NCBI GenBank assembly: GCA_900467745.1
Contig: UBQW01000010.1
Coordinates: forward strand, 310,001-374,000
Direction: 5' to 3'
DNA from: Hyphomicrobiales bacterium
Lineage (GTDB): Bacteria > Pseudomonadota > Alphaproteobacteria > Rhizobiales > Rhizobiaceae
DNA: 64,000 nucleotides
The number at the start of each line of letters is the position of its first letter. Position 1 is the first letter of the stretch. The position numbers were made by a program, and so were the translations under genes. The notes below the pieces were generated by a model. It did not search any database, was not told the origin of the DNA, and saw only the letters and a list, made by a program, of their open reading frames with translations. Shown here piece after piece: positions 27,250 to 35,562 of the stretch.

Positions 27250-27273
27250 GGTGATGTTTGATCAAACTTCACC
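27250..27273. promoter_or_regulatory. Near-perfect 24-bp palindrome, probable GntR operator
   Basis: A 12-bp perfect core GTTTGATCAAAC is flanked by GGTGA-t and t-TCACC, so 22 of 24 positions are symmetric. It lies alone in the 100-bp divergent space, 27 bases from the livG-type start and 49 from the gntR start. That is ideal for one dimeric regulator to control both operons. FadR-subfamily GntR proteins bind short palindromes of this kind; the assignment to the adjacent GntR is inference. Confidence 0.7.
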
Positions 27274-27322
27274 CCATGGTGAAAAGCAACCGAAAAAAGT
27301 GGCGTTCCACGGGGGAGACTTG

Positions 27323-28093
27323 ATGGGAGCCCCCTCTGCAGGAGCCCGTGCGAGGAAGCCGGCCGATGGCGGTCACGACCGTGACGAAGCGCTGTCGCCG
27401 GTCGGGCGCGAAACGTTGCAGGACCGCGTCTACGCTCAGCTGCGCAATTCGCTGATCAACGGTATGTTCGATGCCGGCGACGTGCTGCGCATCGTCGATC
27501 TGGCCGAGCGCCTGCAGACCAGCACCATGCCGGTGCGCGAGGCGCTTGGCCGTCTCGTGTCCGAACAGGCGCTGGAATCGCTGCCCAATCGCTCGGTGCG
27601 CGTGCCGCTCATCACCCGCGAACGTCTTGACGATCTCGCCCGCGCCCGCATCCTTATCGAGGGCCAGATGGTGGCGCTGGCGCTGCCCAATATGAAGGAT
27701 GACGATTTTGCCGTGCTGAAGCAGATCAATATCGACTGCGATCTCGCATTCGAGCAGCATGGCAAGGACATCGGCCATGTCACCTCGGCGCTGAACCAGC
27801 AATTCCATTTCCACATCTATCATGCGGCTTGCTCGCAGGTGCTGATCCCTATCGTCGAGAGCCTGTGGCTCCAATCAGGCGCGATCATTCGCAAGGCCGC
27901 GCATATTCACGACGAACAGGGCGGACTTGCCGCCACCAATCATCATTGGGCGCTGATCGATGCGCTGGAAAAGCGCGATGCCGAGGCCGCGATGCAATCG
28001 CTTTCCAACGACATCAGCCGCTCCTTCGATCTCATCCGCGGGCGGCTGGATGCCGAACCCGACGGCAATGCATCGGGAGACCACCATGCCTGA
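27323..28093 (+). CDS. GntR-family (FadR/FCD) transcriptional regulator
   Basis: About 256 residues: an N-terminal winged helix (LQDRVYAQLRNSLINGMFDAGDVLRIVDLAERLQTSTMPVREALGRL) and a C-terminal FCD effector domain with the metal-type histidines in QQFHFHIYHAAC and NHHWALIDALEKRDAEAA. ATG 27323 has GGGGGAG at 5 nt; the alternative at 27248 would place the start inside the palindrome. It heads the plus-strand operon and overlaps the next gene by 8 bases. It most likely represses or induces both divergent operons in response to the imported compound. Confidence 0.88.
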   Translation: MGAPSAGARARKPADGGHDRDEALSPVGRETLQDRVYAQLRNSLINGMFDAGDVLRIVDLAERLQTSTMPVREALGRLVSEQALESLPNRSVRVPLITRERLDDLARARILIEGQMVALALPNMKDDDFAVLKQINIDCDLAFEQHGKDIGHVTSALNQQFHFHIYHAACSQVLIPIVESLWLQSGAIIRKAAHIHDEQGGLAATNHHWALIDALEKRDAEAAMQSLSNDISRSFDLIRGRLDAEPDGNASGDHHA

Positions 28094-28436
28094 ACCCATC
28101 GACGACGGCTTCGACCTGTTTGATTTGAGGGTCGACGTGATCATCCCCGAAGGCGGCGCGGTTTACTGCGGCGCAAAGCCGGGCGATCATTTCGAGCTCA
28201 AGGGCGAGATGCTGCATCTGCCGGAGGGGCAGGGGATCTCGATCTACACGCTCTCCTCCGTGCTGCCGCTGCTCGCGGCAAAGCAACGCCCGACGGATCG
28301 CAACGACTGGATGACCACGGACGCCGACATCGCTTGCCCGGACCCGAATTGCTCGACACGGCTGAGGATCACCCGCACGGGTATCCGCCGTTTCAGCCAT
28401 GCCGCCACCACGGCGGTTCCCTTGAACGACGAATAG
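28086..28436 (+). CDS. TIGR04076-like small protein
   Basis: 116 residues. It resembles the uncharacterised TIGR04076 family: an N-terminal strand with VDVIIPEGGAVYCGAKPGDHFEL, a middle QGISIYTLSSVLPLL segment, and a late CPDPNC motif that could bind a metal. No catalytic residues can be assigned. It overlaps gntR by 8 bases and precedes the aldo/keto reductase by 9. Family members are often encoded near oxidoreductases, but the role is unknown. Confidence 0.7.
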   Translation: MPEPIDDGFDLFDLRVDVIIPEGGAVYCGAKPGDHFELKGEMLHLPEGQGISIYTLSSVLPLLAAKQRPTDRNDWMTTDADIACPDPNCSTRLRITRTGIRRFSHAATTAVPLNDE

Positions 28437-28445
28437 GTCGAATAC

Positions 28446-29498
28446 ATGCAGCGCATCACCATCGCCCCCGGTTACGAAATCTCCCGCGTCATTCGCGGCG
28501 GCTGGCAGCTGGCGGGCGGCCACGGCGCGATCGATGGCGACAGCGCTGTCGAAGACATGATCGCATTCGCTGATGCGGGGATTACCACCTTCGACTGCGC
28601 CGACATCTATACCGGTGTCGAAGAGCTGATCGGCCGTTTCCGCGTCGCCTACAAGAATCTGCGCGGAGAAGAGGCGTTGTCGCGCATCCGCGTCCATACC
28701 AAGTTCGTGCCCGATCTGACGGTGCTGCCAAACATCAGCAAGGCTTATGTCGAAGGCGTCATCGATACCTCGCGCAAGCGGCTCAACCTCGATTGCCTCG
28801 ATCTCGTGCAGTTCCATTGGTGGGCCTATGATATCGAGGGTTGGCTGGAGACGGCTGGGTGGCTGAAGGAGCTGCATGAGGCCGGCAAGATCGGCAAGAT
28901 CAGCGGCACCAATTTCGACACCGATCATATCGAGGCGATCATCGGTTCCGGCGTGCCCTTCACCTCGCTGCAGCTGCAATATTCGCTGCTCGACCGGCGC
29001 CCGGAAAAGCGTATGGTGGCGCTTGCTCAGGAGAAGAACTTCGCGCTGCTGTGTTACGGCACCGTGGCCGGCGGCTTCCTCGGCGATCGCTGGCTCGGGC
29101 AAAAGGAGCCGGAGCATTCTCTCGAAAACCGCTCGCTGACGAAATACAAGTTGATCATAGACGATTTCGGCGGCTGGGATCTATTCCAGGCGTTGCTGTC
29201 GACGCTGCGCGGGATCGCCGACCGGCATGATACCGATATCGCCACGATCGCAAGCGCCGCCATGCTGACCAAGCCTAGTGTCGCAGCGGTTATCGTCGGC
29301 GCCCGCAACAGGGATCACCTAAAGTCCAATCTCGCCATCGCTGATATCGCGCTCAGCGAAACGGATAGAGCCGAGATCGACGCGATCCTTACGCAATCGA
29401 AGCCGCTCGACGGCGACGTTTATACGCTGGAGCGGGACAGGGAAGGCCGCCACGGCAGCATCATGAAGTACAATCTCAACAAAGGGGAACAAAAATGA
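28446..29498 (+). CDS. Aldo/keto reductase
   Basis: 350 residues with the full catalytic tetrad D50, Y55, K86, H124 (TFDCADIYTG, VHTKFVPD, VQFHWWAYD) and a C-terminal NADP-type region (AAVIVGARNRDHLKSNL). It is clearly related to the reductase half of the fusion protein encoded on the other arm of this locus (shared FHWW, LLxYGTxxGGFLxxxWLGQ and SKYK/TKYK segments), but has no RidA domain. It lies in the GntR operon, and its last bases overlap the binding-protein gene as ATGA. The substrate is unknown. Confidence 0.9.
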   Translation: MQRITIAPGYEISRVIRGGWQLAGGHGAIDGDSAVEDMIAFADAGITTFDCADIYTGVEELIGRFRVAYKNLRGEEALSRIRVHTKFVPDLTVLPNISKAYVEGVIDTSRKRLNLDCLDLVQFHWWAYDIEGWLETAGWLKELHEAGKIGKISGTNFDTDHIEAIIGSGVPFTSLQLQYSLLDRRPEKRMVALAQEKNFALLCYGTVAGGFLGDRWLGQKEPEHSLENRSLTKYKLIIDDFGGWDLFQALLSTLRGIADRHDTDIATIASAAMLTKPSVAAVIVGARNRDHLKSNLAIADIALSETDRAEIDAILTQSKPLDGDVYTLERDREGRHGSIMKYNLNKGEQK

Positions 29499-30754
29499 GA
29501 ACGACATTCCTGCTTTCCGCCATGGTCGCTGCCCTTGCTGCGTCCACGGCGCCGACGTTCGGGGCCGATTGCGACATCACTGTCGGCCTCGTCATGGAAC
29601 TTACCGGCCCGGCCGGTGAATATGGCCAGGCGGGCGCGAAGTCCGTTGAGATGGCCTTCCGCGACATCAACGATGCCGGTGGCGTCAATGGCTGCAAGAT
29701 CGTTGCAGACACGCGCGACAGCCAGAGCCAGGGCAACGTCGCCGTCGATCAGGCGACCCAGCTCGTCAACATCAAGAAGGTGCCGGTCATCATCGGCGGT
29801 ATCATCTCGTCGGTATCGATCCCGATCCTGACATCGGTGACGGCGCCGGCCGGCGTCGTGCAGGTCTCGCCCGCATCCTCTTCGCCGACGCTGACCGAGC
29901 TTGGTCGCAGCGGCAAGACCAACGGCGTCTTCTTCCGCACCATCACGTCCGACGCGTTGCAGGGCACGGCCGCCGCGAAGTTCGCGATGGATCAGGGCTT
30001 GAAAAAGATCGCGATCATCAACGTCAACAACGACTTCGGCGTCAACATGGTCAACGAGTTTGCGACCGCCTACCAGAAGCTCGGCGGCACGATCACATCG
30101 ACGACACCCTATAACGAGAAGCAGTCGAGCTACGCGTCCGAAGCCAGCGCCGCCATGGCTGGTGAGCCCGATGCGCTCTATCTCGTCAGCACCCCCGTCG
30201 ATGGCGCGACCATCGCCCGCGCCTGGGTTTCCGGCGGTGGCAAGCAGACCTTCCTGCTGAATGACGGCATGAACTCCAAGGACTTCATCGAGAGCGTCGG
30301 CGCGCAGTATCTGGAGAACGCCTACGGCACCTCCTCGGGCACCAGCCCGACGGCGTCGACCGAATATTTCACCGGCAACTACGAAGCCTTCTCCGGCGGC
30401 ATCTCGCCTTCGGCCCCGGCCGCCGACCGCTCTTATGACGCGGGTGCGATCGTGGCGCTGGCCATTGCCAAGGCCGGCAAGGCCGATGCGGCCGCCATCA
30501 AGGCAGCCATGCCGGAAGTTGTCGCCGAGGGCGGCACGCCCATCCATGCCGGCAAGGAAGAGTTCGCCAAGGCGCTGCAGCTCATCAAGGACGGCAAGCC
30601 GGTGAAGTATGAAGGTGTCATCGGCCCTGTCAGCTTCGACAAGTACGGCGATATCACAGGTCCGTTCCGCCTGTGGAAGATCAGCAATGGCGAGGTGACG
30701 ACGGTCGGCGAATTGAGCGCCGAAGAGGTCACCAAGATCAAGACCGCGCAGTAG
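29495..30754 (+). CDS. Branched-chain amino acid-type ABC substrate-binding protein
   Basis: 419 residues with a Sec signal peptide (MRTTFLLSAMVAALAASTAP, cleavage near FGA). A type I periplasmic-binding fold of the LivJ/LivK class follows: ITVGLVMELTGPAGEYGQAGAKSVEMAFRDIN, SPASSSPTLTELG, and FRTITSDALQGTAAAKF. It supplies the substrate specificity for the LivHMGF-type genes on the divergent arm. A Cys near the mature N-terminus (ADCDI) and another in GVNGCK could form a disulphide. A perfect hairpin follows the stop. Confidence 0.92.
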   Translation: MRTTFLLSAMVAALAASTAPTFGADCDITVGLVMELTGPAGEYGQAGAKSVEMAFRDINDAGGVNGCKIVADTRDSQSQGNVAVDQATQLVNIKKVPVIIGGIISSVSIPILTSVTAPAGVVQVSPASSSPTLTELGRSGKTNGVFFRTITSDALQGTAAAKFAMDQGLKKIAIINVNNDFGVNMVNEFATAYQKLGGTITSTTPYNEKQSSYASEASAAMAGEPDALYLVSTPVDGATIARAWVSGGGKQTFLLNDGMNSKDFIESVGAQYLENAYGTSSGTSPTASTEYFTGNYEAFSGGISPSAPAADRSYDAGAIVALAIAKAGKADAAAIKAAMPEVVAEGGTPIHAGKEEFAKALQLIKDGKPVKYEGVIGPVSFDKYGDITGPFRLWKISNGEVTTVGELSAEEVTKIKTAQ

Positions 30755-30763
30755 AAACGCCAG

Positions 30764-30792
30764 GCGACATGGGGGATGTGCTCCCATGTCGC
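30764..30792 (+). terminator. Strong hairpin after the binding-protein gene
   Basis: A perfect 10-bp stem GCGACATGGG/CCCATGTCGC with a 9-base loop starts 9 bases after the stop codon. No T-run follows, so it may stabilise the mRNA 3' end rather than act as an intrinsic terminator. Confidence 0.55.
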
Positions 30793-30871
30793 ACCAGTCT
30801 GGTCTGGGCGCCTATGTGCTTTGTTGGCTAAGCAGATGCATTTGGCAAACACAACGACAGGCCATCGACAT

Positions 30872-31258
30872 ATGAAAAAGCGCTCAATCCTTCCGTCGAT
30901 CTGTTCGATCGCGAGCCTGCTCGGGACGACATCCGCGGCATCCGCCGAGGATGTCGAGCATGGACGGCGGGTGTTCAGGCTGTGCGTTGCCTGTCACACG
31001 GTCGATTCCGATCGCAACGGTTTCGGCCCGCATCTGAAGGGTGTCGTCGGCCGTCAAGCCGGAAGCTTGCCCGACTACCGATATTCCGAAGCGATGAAGA
31101 CGGCCGGTGCCGGCGGACTTGTCTGGGACGAGGCGGCGCTCTCGGAATTTCTATCAAACCCCAAGAAGAAAGTGCCGGGAACGAAGATGAGCTTCGGCGG
31201 CCTATGGACGACGTCGGAGATCACCGACCTGATCGGCTATCTCCGAGCCAATCCCTAG
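30872..31258 (+). CDS. Class I c-type cytochrome, periplasmic
   Basis: 128 residues with a signal peptide (MKKRSILPSICSIASLLGTT, cleavage after ASA) and one haem site CVACH (C38, C41, H42). NGFGPHLKGVVGRQAG follows, typical of cytochrome c2/c550-like proteins, and the axial Met is in PGTKMSF (M106). ATG 30872 gives the natural signal peptide; the longer frame upstream does not. It stands alone between the two neighbouring systems. It could accept electrons from periplasmic dehydrogenases, but no partner is adjacent. Confidence 0.88.
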   Translation: MKKRSILPSICSIASLLGTTSAASAEDVEHGRRVFRLCVACHTVDSDRNGFGPHLKGVVGRQAGSLPDYRYSEAMKTAGAGGLVWDEAALSEFLSNPKKKVPGTKMSFGGLWTTSEITDLIGYLRANP

Positions 31259-31314
31259 ACGCGCCAAATGTCGGTCCGCCACGGCTTGACGCCTCGGCGC
31301 CGGATCGCCTAAGT

Positions 31315-31535
31315 CACACCTGATGGTTCCCGAAGGGATGACTTCCGACGGGATTAATAGGGAACACGGTGCGGACGACCCGAATGGGGCCAAGACCGTG
31401 GCTGCCCCCGCAACTGTAAGCGGATTGCCTGATGTTCTTGTGGTGTTCGTCTCGAACGCCATGCCACTGCGAAGCTCTTCGTGGGAAGGCAGATGTCAGG
31501 TGCATATTCGCAAGCCAGGAGACCTGCCGTCAAAA
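31315..31535 (+). ncRNA. Cobalamin riboswitch
   Basis: The conserved adenosylcobalamin-aptamer blocks appear in order: TTAATAGGGAACACGGTG (P3/P4 side), GCCAAGACCGTGGCTGCCCC, CGCAACTGTAAGCGG (P5-P6 core), GCCACTGCGAAG...TTCGTGGGAAGGC (B12-box region) and GCAAGCCAGGAGACCTGCC (closing side). A hairpin CCGGAC/GTCCGG lies 15 bases further on and may be part of the expression platform. It precedes a cobalamin-type ABC importer, the normal target for this aptamer. Ends are approximate. Confidence 0.95.
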
Positions 31536-31580
31536 CAGTGTCCACCATCCCGGACGGGGTTGTCCGGAGAGGAGCATCAT

Positions 31581-31661
31581 ATGATGGTTTTTGACGTCAG
31601 CCGCTGGCGCGGCCCCGCTTTATTCCCCTCCACAAATCTCATGTCCGTGATCCAACGATAG
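31581..31661 (+). CDS. Possible 26-codon leader ORF after the riboswitch
   Basis: ATG 31581 follows GGAGAGGAGCATCAT, one of the strongest ribosome-binding sequences in the region, just after the post-aptamer hairpin. The frame encodes 26 residues beginning MMVFDVSRWRG and stops 129 bases before btuF. It has no recognisable domain. It could be a leader peptide whose translation is gated by the riboswitch, or a chance frame. Evidence is limited to the ribosome-binding site and position. Confidence 0.35.
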   Translation: MMVFDVSRWRGPALFPSTNLMSVIQR

Positions 31662-31790
31662 TTTTCGCCGCCGCATGATTTCAGGCGAGCGCTCTGCTGT
31701 GTCGTCCTGCATCATCCGCGGCGGTCCCCGCGTCGAGTTTCACAGCCGCGGCCAGTCGGCTGCGGGCTTCAGTCATACATGAGGACCAAT

Positions 31791-32822
31791 ATGAACCGCA
31801 TCATCCTGCGAACCGCGCTGCTTTCGATCGCGACGGCTTGCACCTTTACCACCTTTCTCCCCGCCGCCCATGCAGCGGCAACGACCTACCCGCTGACGAT
31901 CACCAATTGCGGCCAGCAGGTGACATTCGACAGCGCGCCGAAGAAGACGGTGTCGATCGGCCAGGGCATGACCGAAATTCTCTACTCGCTCGGCCTTGCC
32001 GACAAGATCGTAGGCACGGCGGTCTGGGTCGGGCCGGTGCTGCCCGCCTATGCCGAGGTCAACAAGGGGATCAAGCGGCTGGCCGACAATGATCCGAGTT
32101 TCGAATCCGTCGTCGGCCAGGAGCCGGACTTGGTTGCGGCCGAGTTCGAATGGCATGTCGGCACGCAAGGCTCGGTCGGCAAGCGCGAGCAGTTCGCCGG
32201 TCTTGGCATCAAGACCTATGTCTCGCCGGCTGATTGCGTCGCTAAGGTCAACACCGATGGTGGCGACGGCGTGCGCAGTGAGCTCTTCACCATGGAGCTG
32301 ATTTACCAGGAGATCGCCGAACTGGCGGAGATCTACGATATCCAGGATCGCGGCGCGGCCCTGATCGCTGACTTGAAGAAGCGCGAAGCGGATGCCGTGG
32401 CATCGCTTGGCGGGTCGGCGAAGGATCTGCCTGTCGCCTTCTGGTTTTCCAGCAAGGAAGTGCAGGGCGATGCCTTTATCGCCGGCAAGAACAGCGCTCC
32501 GGCCTATATTCTGAAAACGCTCGGCGCCCGCAACGTCGTCAGCACCGAGGAAGAGTGGCCGCTGGTCGGTTGGGAAACGATCGCGCAGGCCAACCCTGCA
32601 GTCATCGTCATCGCCACCATGGACCGCCGCCGCTACGCTGCCGACGATCCGAAGGTTAAGATCGACTTCCTTGAAAAGGACCCGGTCACCAGCCAGCTCG
32701 ATGCCGTCAAGAACAGGCACTTCGTCGAGATGGATGCGCAGTCGATGAACCCGACGATCCGTACCATCGACGGCCTGGAACGCCTTGCCGCCGGCATCAA
32801 GTCCTTCGGTCTTTCCAAGTGA
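31791..32822 (+). CDS. ABC transporter periplasmic binding protein, BtuF/FecB family
   Basis: About 343 residues with a signal peptide (MNRIILRTALLSIATACTFT, cleavage after HAA) and the family opening YPLTITNCGQQVTF...APKKTVSIGQGMTEILYSLGLADKIVG. The C-terminal half ends with the usual helix after DGLERLAAGI. ATG 31791 has GAGG 8 nt upstream; ATG 31779 is less likely. The riboswitch upstream points to a corrinoid (cobalamin or a precursor) as ligand. The binding-protein family itself also covers siderophores and haem. Confidence 0.9.
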   Translation: MNRIILRTALLSIATACTFTTFLPAAHAAATTYPLTITNCGQQVTFDSAPKKTVSIGQGMTEILYSLGLADKIVGTAVWVGPVLPAYAEVNKGIKRLADNDPSFESVVGQEPDLVAAEFEWHVGTQGSVGKREQFAGLGIKTYVSPADCVAKVNTDGGDGVRSELFTMELIYQEIAELAEIYDIQDRGAALIADLKKREADAVASLGGSAKDLPVAFWFSSKEVQGDAFIAGKNSAPAYILKTLGARNVVSTEEEWPLVGWETIAQANPAVIVIATMDRRRYAADDPKVKIDFLEKDPVTSQLDAVKNRHFVEMDAQSMNPTIRTIDGLERLAAGIKSFGLSK

Positions 32823-33859
32823 GGCACGCGTCGATAGCCCACCTAGGATGGAGAGCGCTGCTCGTGCTCTTCGTCCTTGCCGTCGTGGCATTGGGCTTTG
32901 TCATCAGTCTCGCCGTGTCTATCGGCGAGATCTCCATTCCTGTCGACACGACGGCCAAGGCCGTTGCGAACCGCTTGCTTGGCACCGGCTTTGAACTCAG
33001 CCGCATCCATGAAGGCATCATCTGGGATTATCGCCTGAGCCGCGCGCTTGTCGCCGCCAGCGCCGGAGCGGCTCTTGCGCTATGCGGCGTGGTGCTGCAG
33101 GCGTTGCTGCGCAATCCGCTGGCCGAGCCCTATGTACTCGGCATCTCGGCCGGCGCGTCCACCGGGGCCGTCGCCGTCATGATCCTCGGTTTCGGCTATG
33201 GCGTGTTGACGCTTTCCGCCGGCGCTTTCGTCGGCGCGGTCGCGGCGTTCCTGCTGGTGTCTTTGCTGGCGGTGGGCTCCGGCGGCGGGACGGACCGTAT
33301 CATCCTCGCAGGTGTCGCCGGCTCGCAGCTCTTCAACGCGCTGACGTCCTATATCGTCACGACATCGGCAAATGCCGAGCAGGCGCGCGGCGTCATGTTC
33401 TGGCTGCTCGGCAGCCTTTCCGGCGTACGCTGGCCGGATGTTTATCTTGCCGCTCCCGTTGCAATCGCCGGCTTTCTCGTCTGCATGCTTTACGCCCGCG
33501 CGCTCGATGCCTTCACTTTCGGTACCGATGCTGCGGCGGCGCTCGGCATTCCGGTCGCTGGTATCCGGATCGTGCTGCTTGCGCTCACGGCGCTGCTTAC
33601 CGCGACGATGGTCAGCATCGTCGGCTCGATCGGCTTCGTCGGGCTGGTCATTCCGCATGCGGCGCGTTTCGTGGTCGGGCCGGGGCATGGGCGCCTGTTA
33701 CCGGCAACGGCGATATCCGGAGCGATCTTCATGGTGGTCGCCGATATCGTCTCGCGCGTCATCATCCCGCAGCAGGTGTTGCCGATCGGCGTGGTCACCG
33801 CGCTCTTCGGCGCGCCGGCATTCGCGCTCATTCTCTACAAGGCGAGGCGGCCCGCATGA
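32819..33859 (+). CDS. ABC transporter permease, BtuC/FecCD family
   Basis: 346 residues, about ten transmembrane helices, with family landmarks: RLSRALVAASAGAALALCGVVLQALLRNPLAEPYVLGISAGASTG near residue 65, GMVSIVGSIGFVGLVIPHAARF-like loop near 265, and the C-terminal PQQVLPIGVVTALFGAPAF. Translation starts at GTG 32819, overlapping the binding-protein stop (GTGA). It forms the corrinoid-import pore as a homodimer, judging from the family. Confidence 0.92.
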   Translation: MRHASIAHLGWRALLVLFVLAVVALGFVISLAVSIGEISIPVDTTAKAVANRLLGTGFELSRIHEGIIWDYRLSRALVAASAGAALALCGVVLQALLRNPLAEPYVLGISAGASTGAVAVMILGFGYGVLTLSAGAFVGAVAAFLLVSLLAVGSGGGTDRIILAGVAGSQLFNALTSYIVTTSANAEQARGVMFWLLGSLSGVRWPDVYLAAPVAIAGFLVCMLYARALDAFTFGTDAAAALGIPVAGIRIVLLALTALLTATMVSIVGSIGFVGLVIPHAARFVVGPGHGRLLPATAISGAIFMVVADIVSRVIIPQQVLPIGVVTALFGAPAFALILYKARRPA

Positions 33860-34626
33860 GCATTTCCATCAGCGATGTGCACTGGGCAACGTCAGGCGTG
33901 CTTGTTGTCAAGGGCATAAGTCTCGAGGTCCCCACCGGCCAGACGCTGGGCCTAATCGGGCCGAACGGTTCGGGAAAGTCCAGCCTGCTGCGGTTGATCG
34001 GCGGGCTGCGAAAGGTGAAGAGCGGTGTCATTGCACTCGGCGATACCGGCATCGACACGCTGGCACGCCGCGACATTGCACGGCGTGTTGCCTTTGTCGA
34101 GCAGCAGGCCACGACGGAAACACAGGTGACGGTCACTGAGGTCGTCCGTCTCGGGCGCACGCCACATCGCGGTCCGTTGGCGCCGTGGAGCGCCAATGAT
34201 GAAGAAGCGGTCGAGAATGCGCTGCGGCAGGTGGGCATGGTCGAGAAGGCGCGGCAGCTCTGGCATACGCTGTCGGGCGGCGAGCGGCAGCGGGTGCATA
34301 TCGCCCGCGCGCTGGCGCAGACGCCGACCGAGCTTCTGCTCGACGAGCCGACCAATCACCTCGACATCCAGCATCAGCTCGAAATCCTGTCGCTGGTTGC
34401 CAAGCTGCCGGTCACGTGCATCGTTGCGCTGCATGATCTGAACCTCGCCGCCATGTTTTGCGACAGGATTGCTGTGCTTAGCCAGGGTCGGCTTGTTGCG
34501 GTCGGACCGGCGGACGAGGTATTGACCGAAGGCTTGATCGCCGATGTGTTCGGAGTGCGCGCCCATATCGAGCGCTCGCCGCATCATGGTCGGCAGCATA
34601 TCCATTTTCTTGGCTGTATTTCTTGA
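33856..34626 (+). CDS. ABC transporter ATPase, BtuD/FecE family
   Basis: 256 residues: Walker A GPNGSGKSS, Q-loop FVEQQATTE, signature LSGGERQRVHIARALAQ, Walker B ELLLDEPTNHLD, H-loop ALHDLN. ATG 33856 overlaps the permease stop as ATGA; a longer upstream frame is only a shadow of the permease gene. It completes the importer controlled by the cobalamin riboswitch. Confidence 0.93.
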   Translation: MSISISDVHWATSGVLVVKGISLEVPTGQTLGLIGPNGSGKSSLLRLIGGLRKVKSGVIALGDTGIDTLARRDIARRVAFVEQQATTETQVTVTEVVRLGRTPHRGPLAPWSANDEEAVENALRQVGMVEKARQLWHTLSGGERQRVHIARALAQTPTELLLDEPTNHLDIQHQLEILSLVAKLPVTCIVALHDLNLAAMFCDRIAVLSQGRLVAVGPADEVLTEGLIADVFGVRAHIERSPHHGRQHIHFLGCIS

Positions 34627-34632
34627 GGTTCG

Positions 34633-35436
34633 ATGTCCATCAGACAAACCAATTTCGATTTGAAGGAAGAGATCCGGGACTACTGGTCCAAGCGCTCGCA
34701 GACTTTCGATCTTGCCTTCGGCCACAGGATACCGCGTGGACCGGAGTTCGACGCCTGGCAGCAGCCGATGCGCGATCATCTGGGGCCGGCGTCGTTGCGT
34801 GTCCTAGAACTTGCCTGTGGAACCGGCGAGGTCACGGCGGTGATCCACGATCTCGGCCATGATGTGACCGCGCTGGATTTCTCCGAGGCCATGCTGTCAA
34901 TCGCCAAGGCCAAGCATACCGGCAAGGAACGGTTGCGCTTTGTGCTGGCAGACGCTGAAAATCCGATGGAGCCGGATGGCCGCTACGATGCCATCATCTG
35001 CCGGCATCTGGTGTGGACGCTGACCGATCCCGCAAAGGCATTCGGCGAGTGGCATCGCGTGCTGAAGCCGGGTGGCACGCTATTGGTCTTCGACGGCGAC
35101 TGGGCGAAGCCGACAAGGCTCGGCCGCGCCGCAGCATGGCTCATCCGCCGGATCGATCGTTTCTGCGGCGCGGATCGGCATTATGATGGCGCGATGAGCG
35201 AGCGCCATTCGGCGATCATGTCCGCGCTCCCCTTCGGCGCCGGCCTGCGGCCAGATGATCTTATTCCGCAATTGACGCAGGCTGGCTTCATAGGTTTCGA
35301 GATCGCGTCGCATGGACCGATCGCGAAGGCGCAGCGGCGCGGCGCCAATCTGCGTAACCGGCTTCGGACGCTGGTCTATCGGCGCTTCATTCTCGTGGCC
35401 AAATCCGCCGGCGTCTCGCAAGGTGAAGAGGCCTGA
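34633..35436 (+). CDS. Class I SAM-dependent methyltransferase
   Basis: 267 residues, Rossmann-type: motif I VLELACGTGEVTAVI (about 58-72), the acidic end of strand 2 (VTALDFS), motif II LADAENPM, and post-motif LKPGGTLLVFDGDW (about 145). The closest broad family is the UbiE/Methyltransf_11 group. It starts 6 bases after the BtuD-like stop and so sits in the riboswitch-controlled operon. Its substrate may be a corrinoid or a corrinoid-dependent metabolite; that is inference, and a general small-molecule methylase is equally possible. Confidence 0.85.
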   Translation: MSIRQTNFDLKEEIRDYWSKRSQTFDLAFGHRIPRGPEFDAWQQPMRDHLGPASLRVLELACGTGEVTAVIHDLGHDVTALDFSEAMLSIAKAKHTGKERLRFVLADAENPMEPDGRYDAIICRHLVWTLTDPAKAFGEWHRVLKPGGTLLVFDGDWAKPTRLGRAAAWLIRRIDRFCGADRHYDGAMSERHSAIMSALPFGAGLRPDDLIPQLTQAGFIGFEIASHGPIAKAQRRGANLRNRLRTLVYRRFILVAKSAGVSQGEEA

Positions 35437-35562
35437 TCTATCGCGCAAAGGCGGTGGATTTGATGCCGTCGGCGAATTTTGCAGCCTGTTGCCATCGCAG
35501 CATGTTGACGTGATCGGCTAGACGAGGTCATCTGCGCATAACGGCATGGCGCTCATGCTTGC

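Noticed and set aside
29420..30787. 455-codon open frame on the minus strand
   Set aside because: It mirrors the LivJ/K-type binding-protein gene, which has a signal peptide, family motifs and an operon junction; the antisense frame has none.
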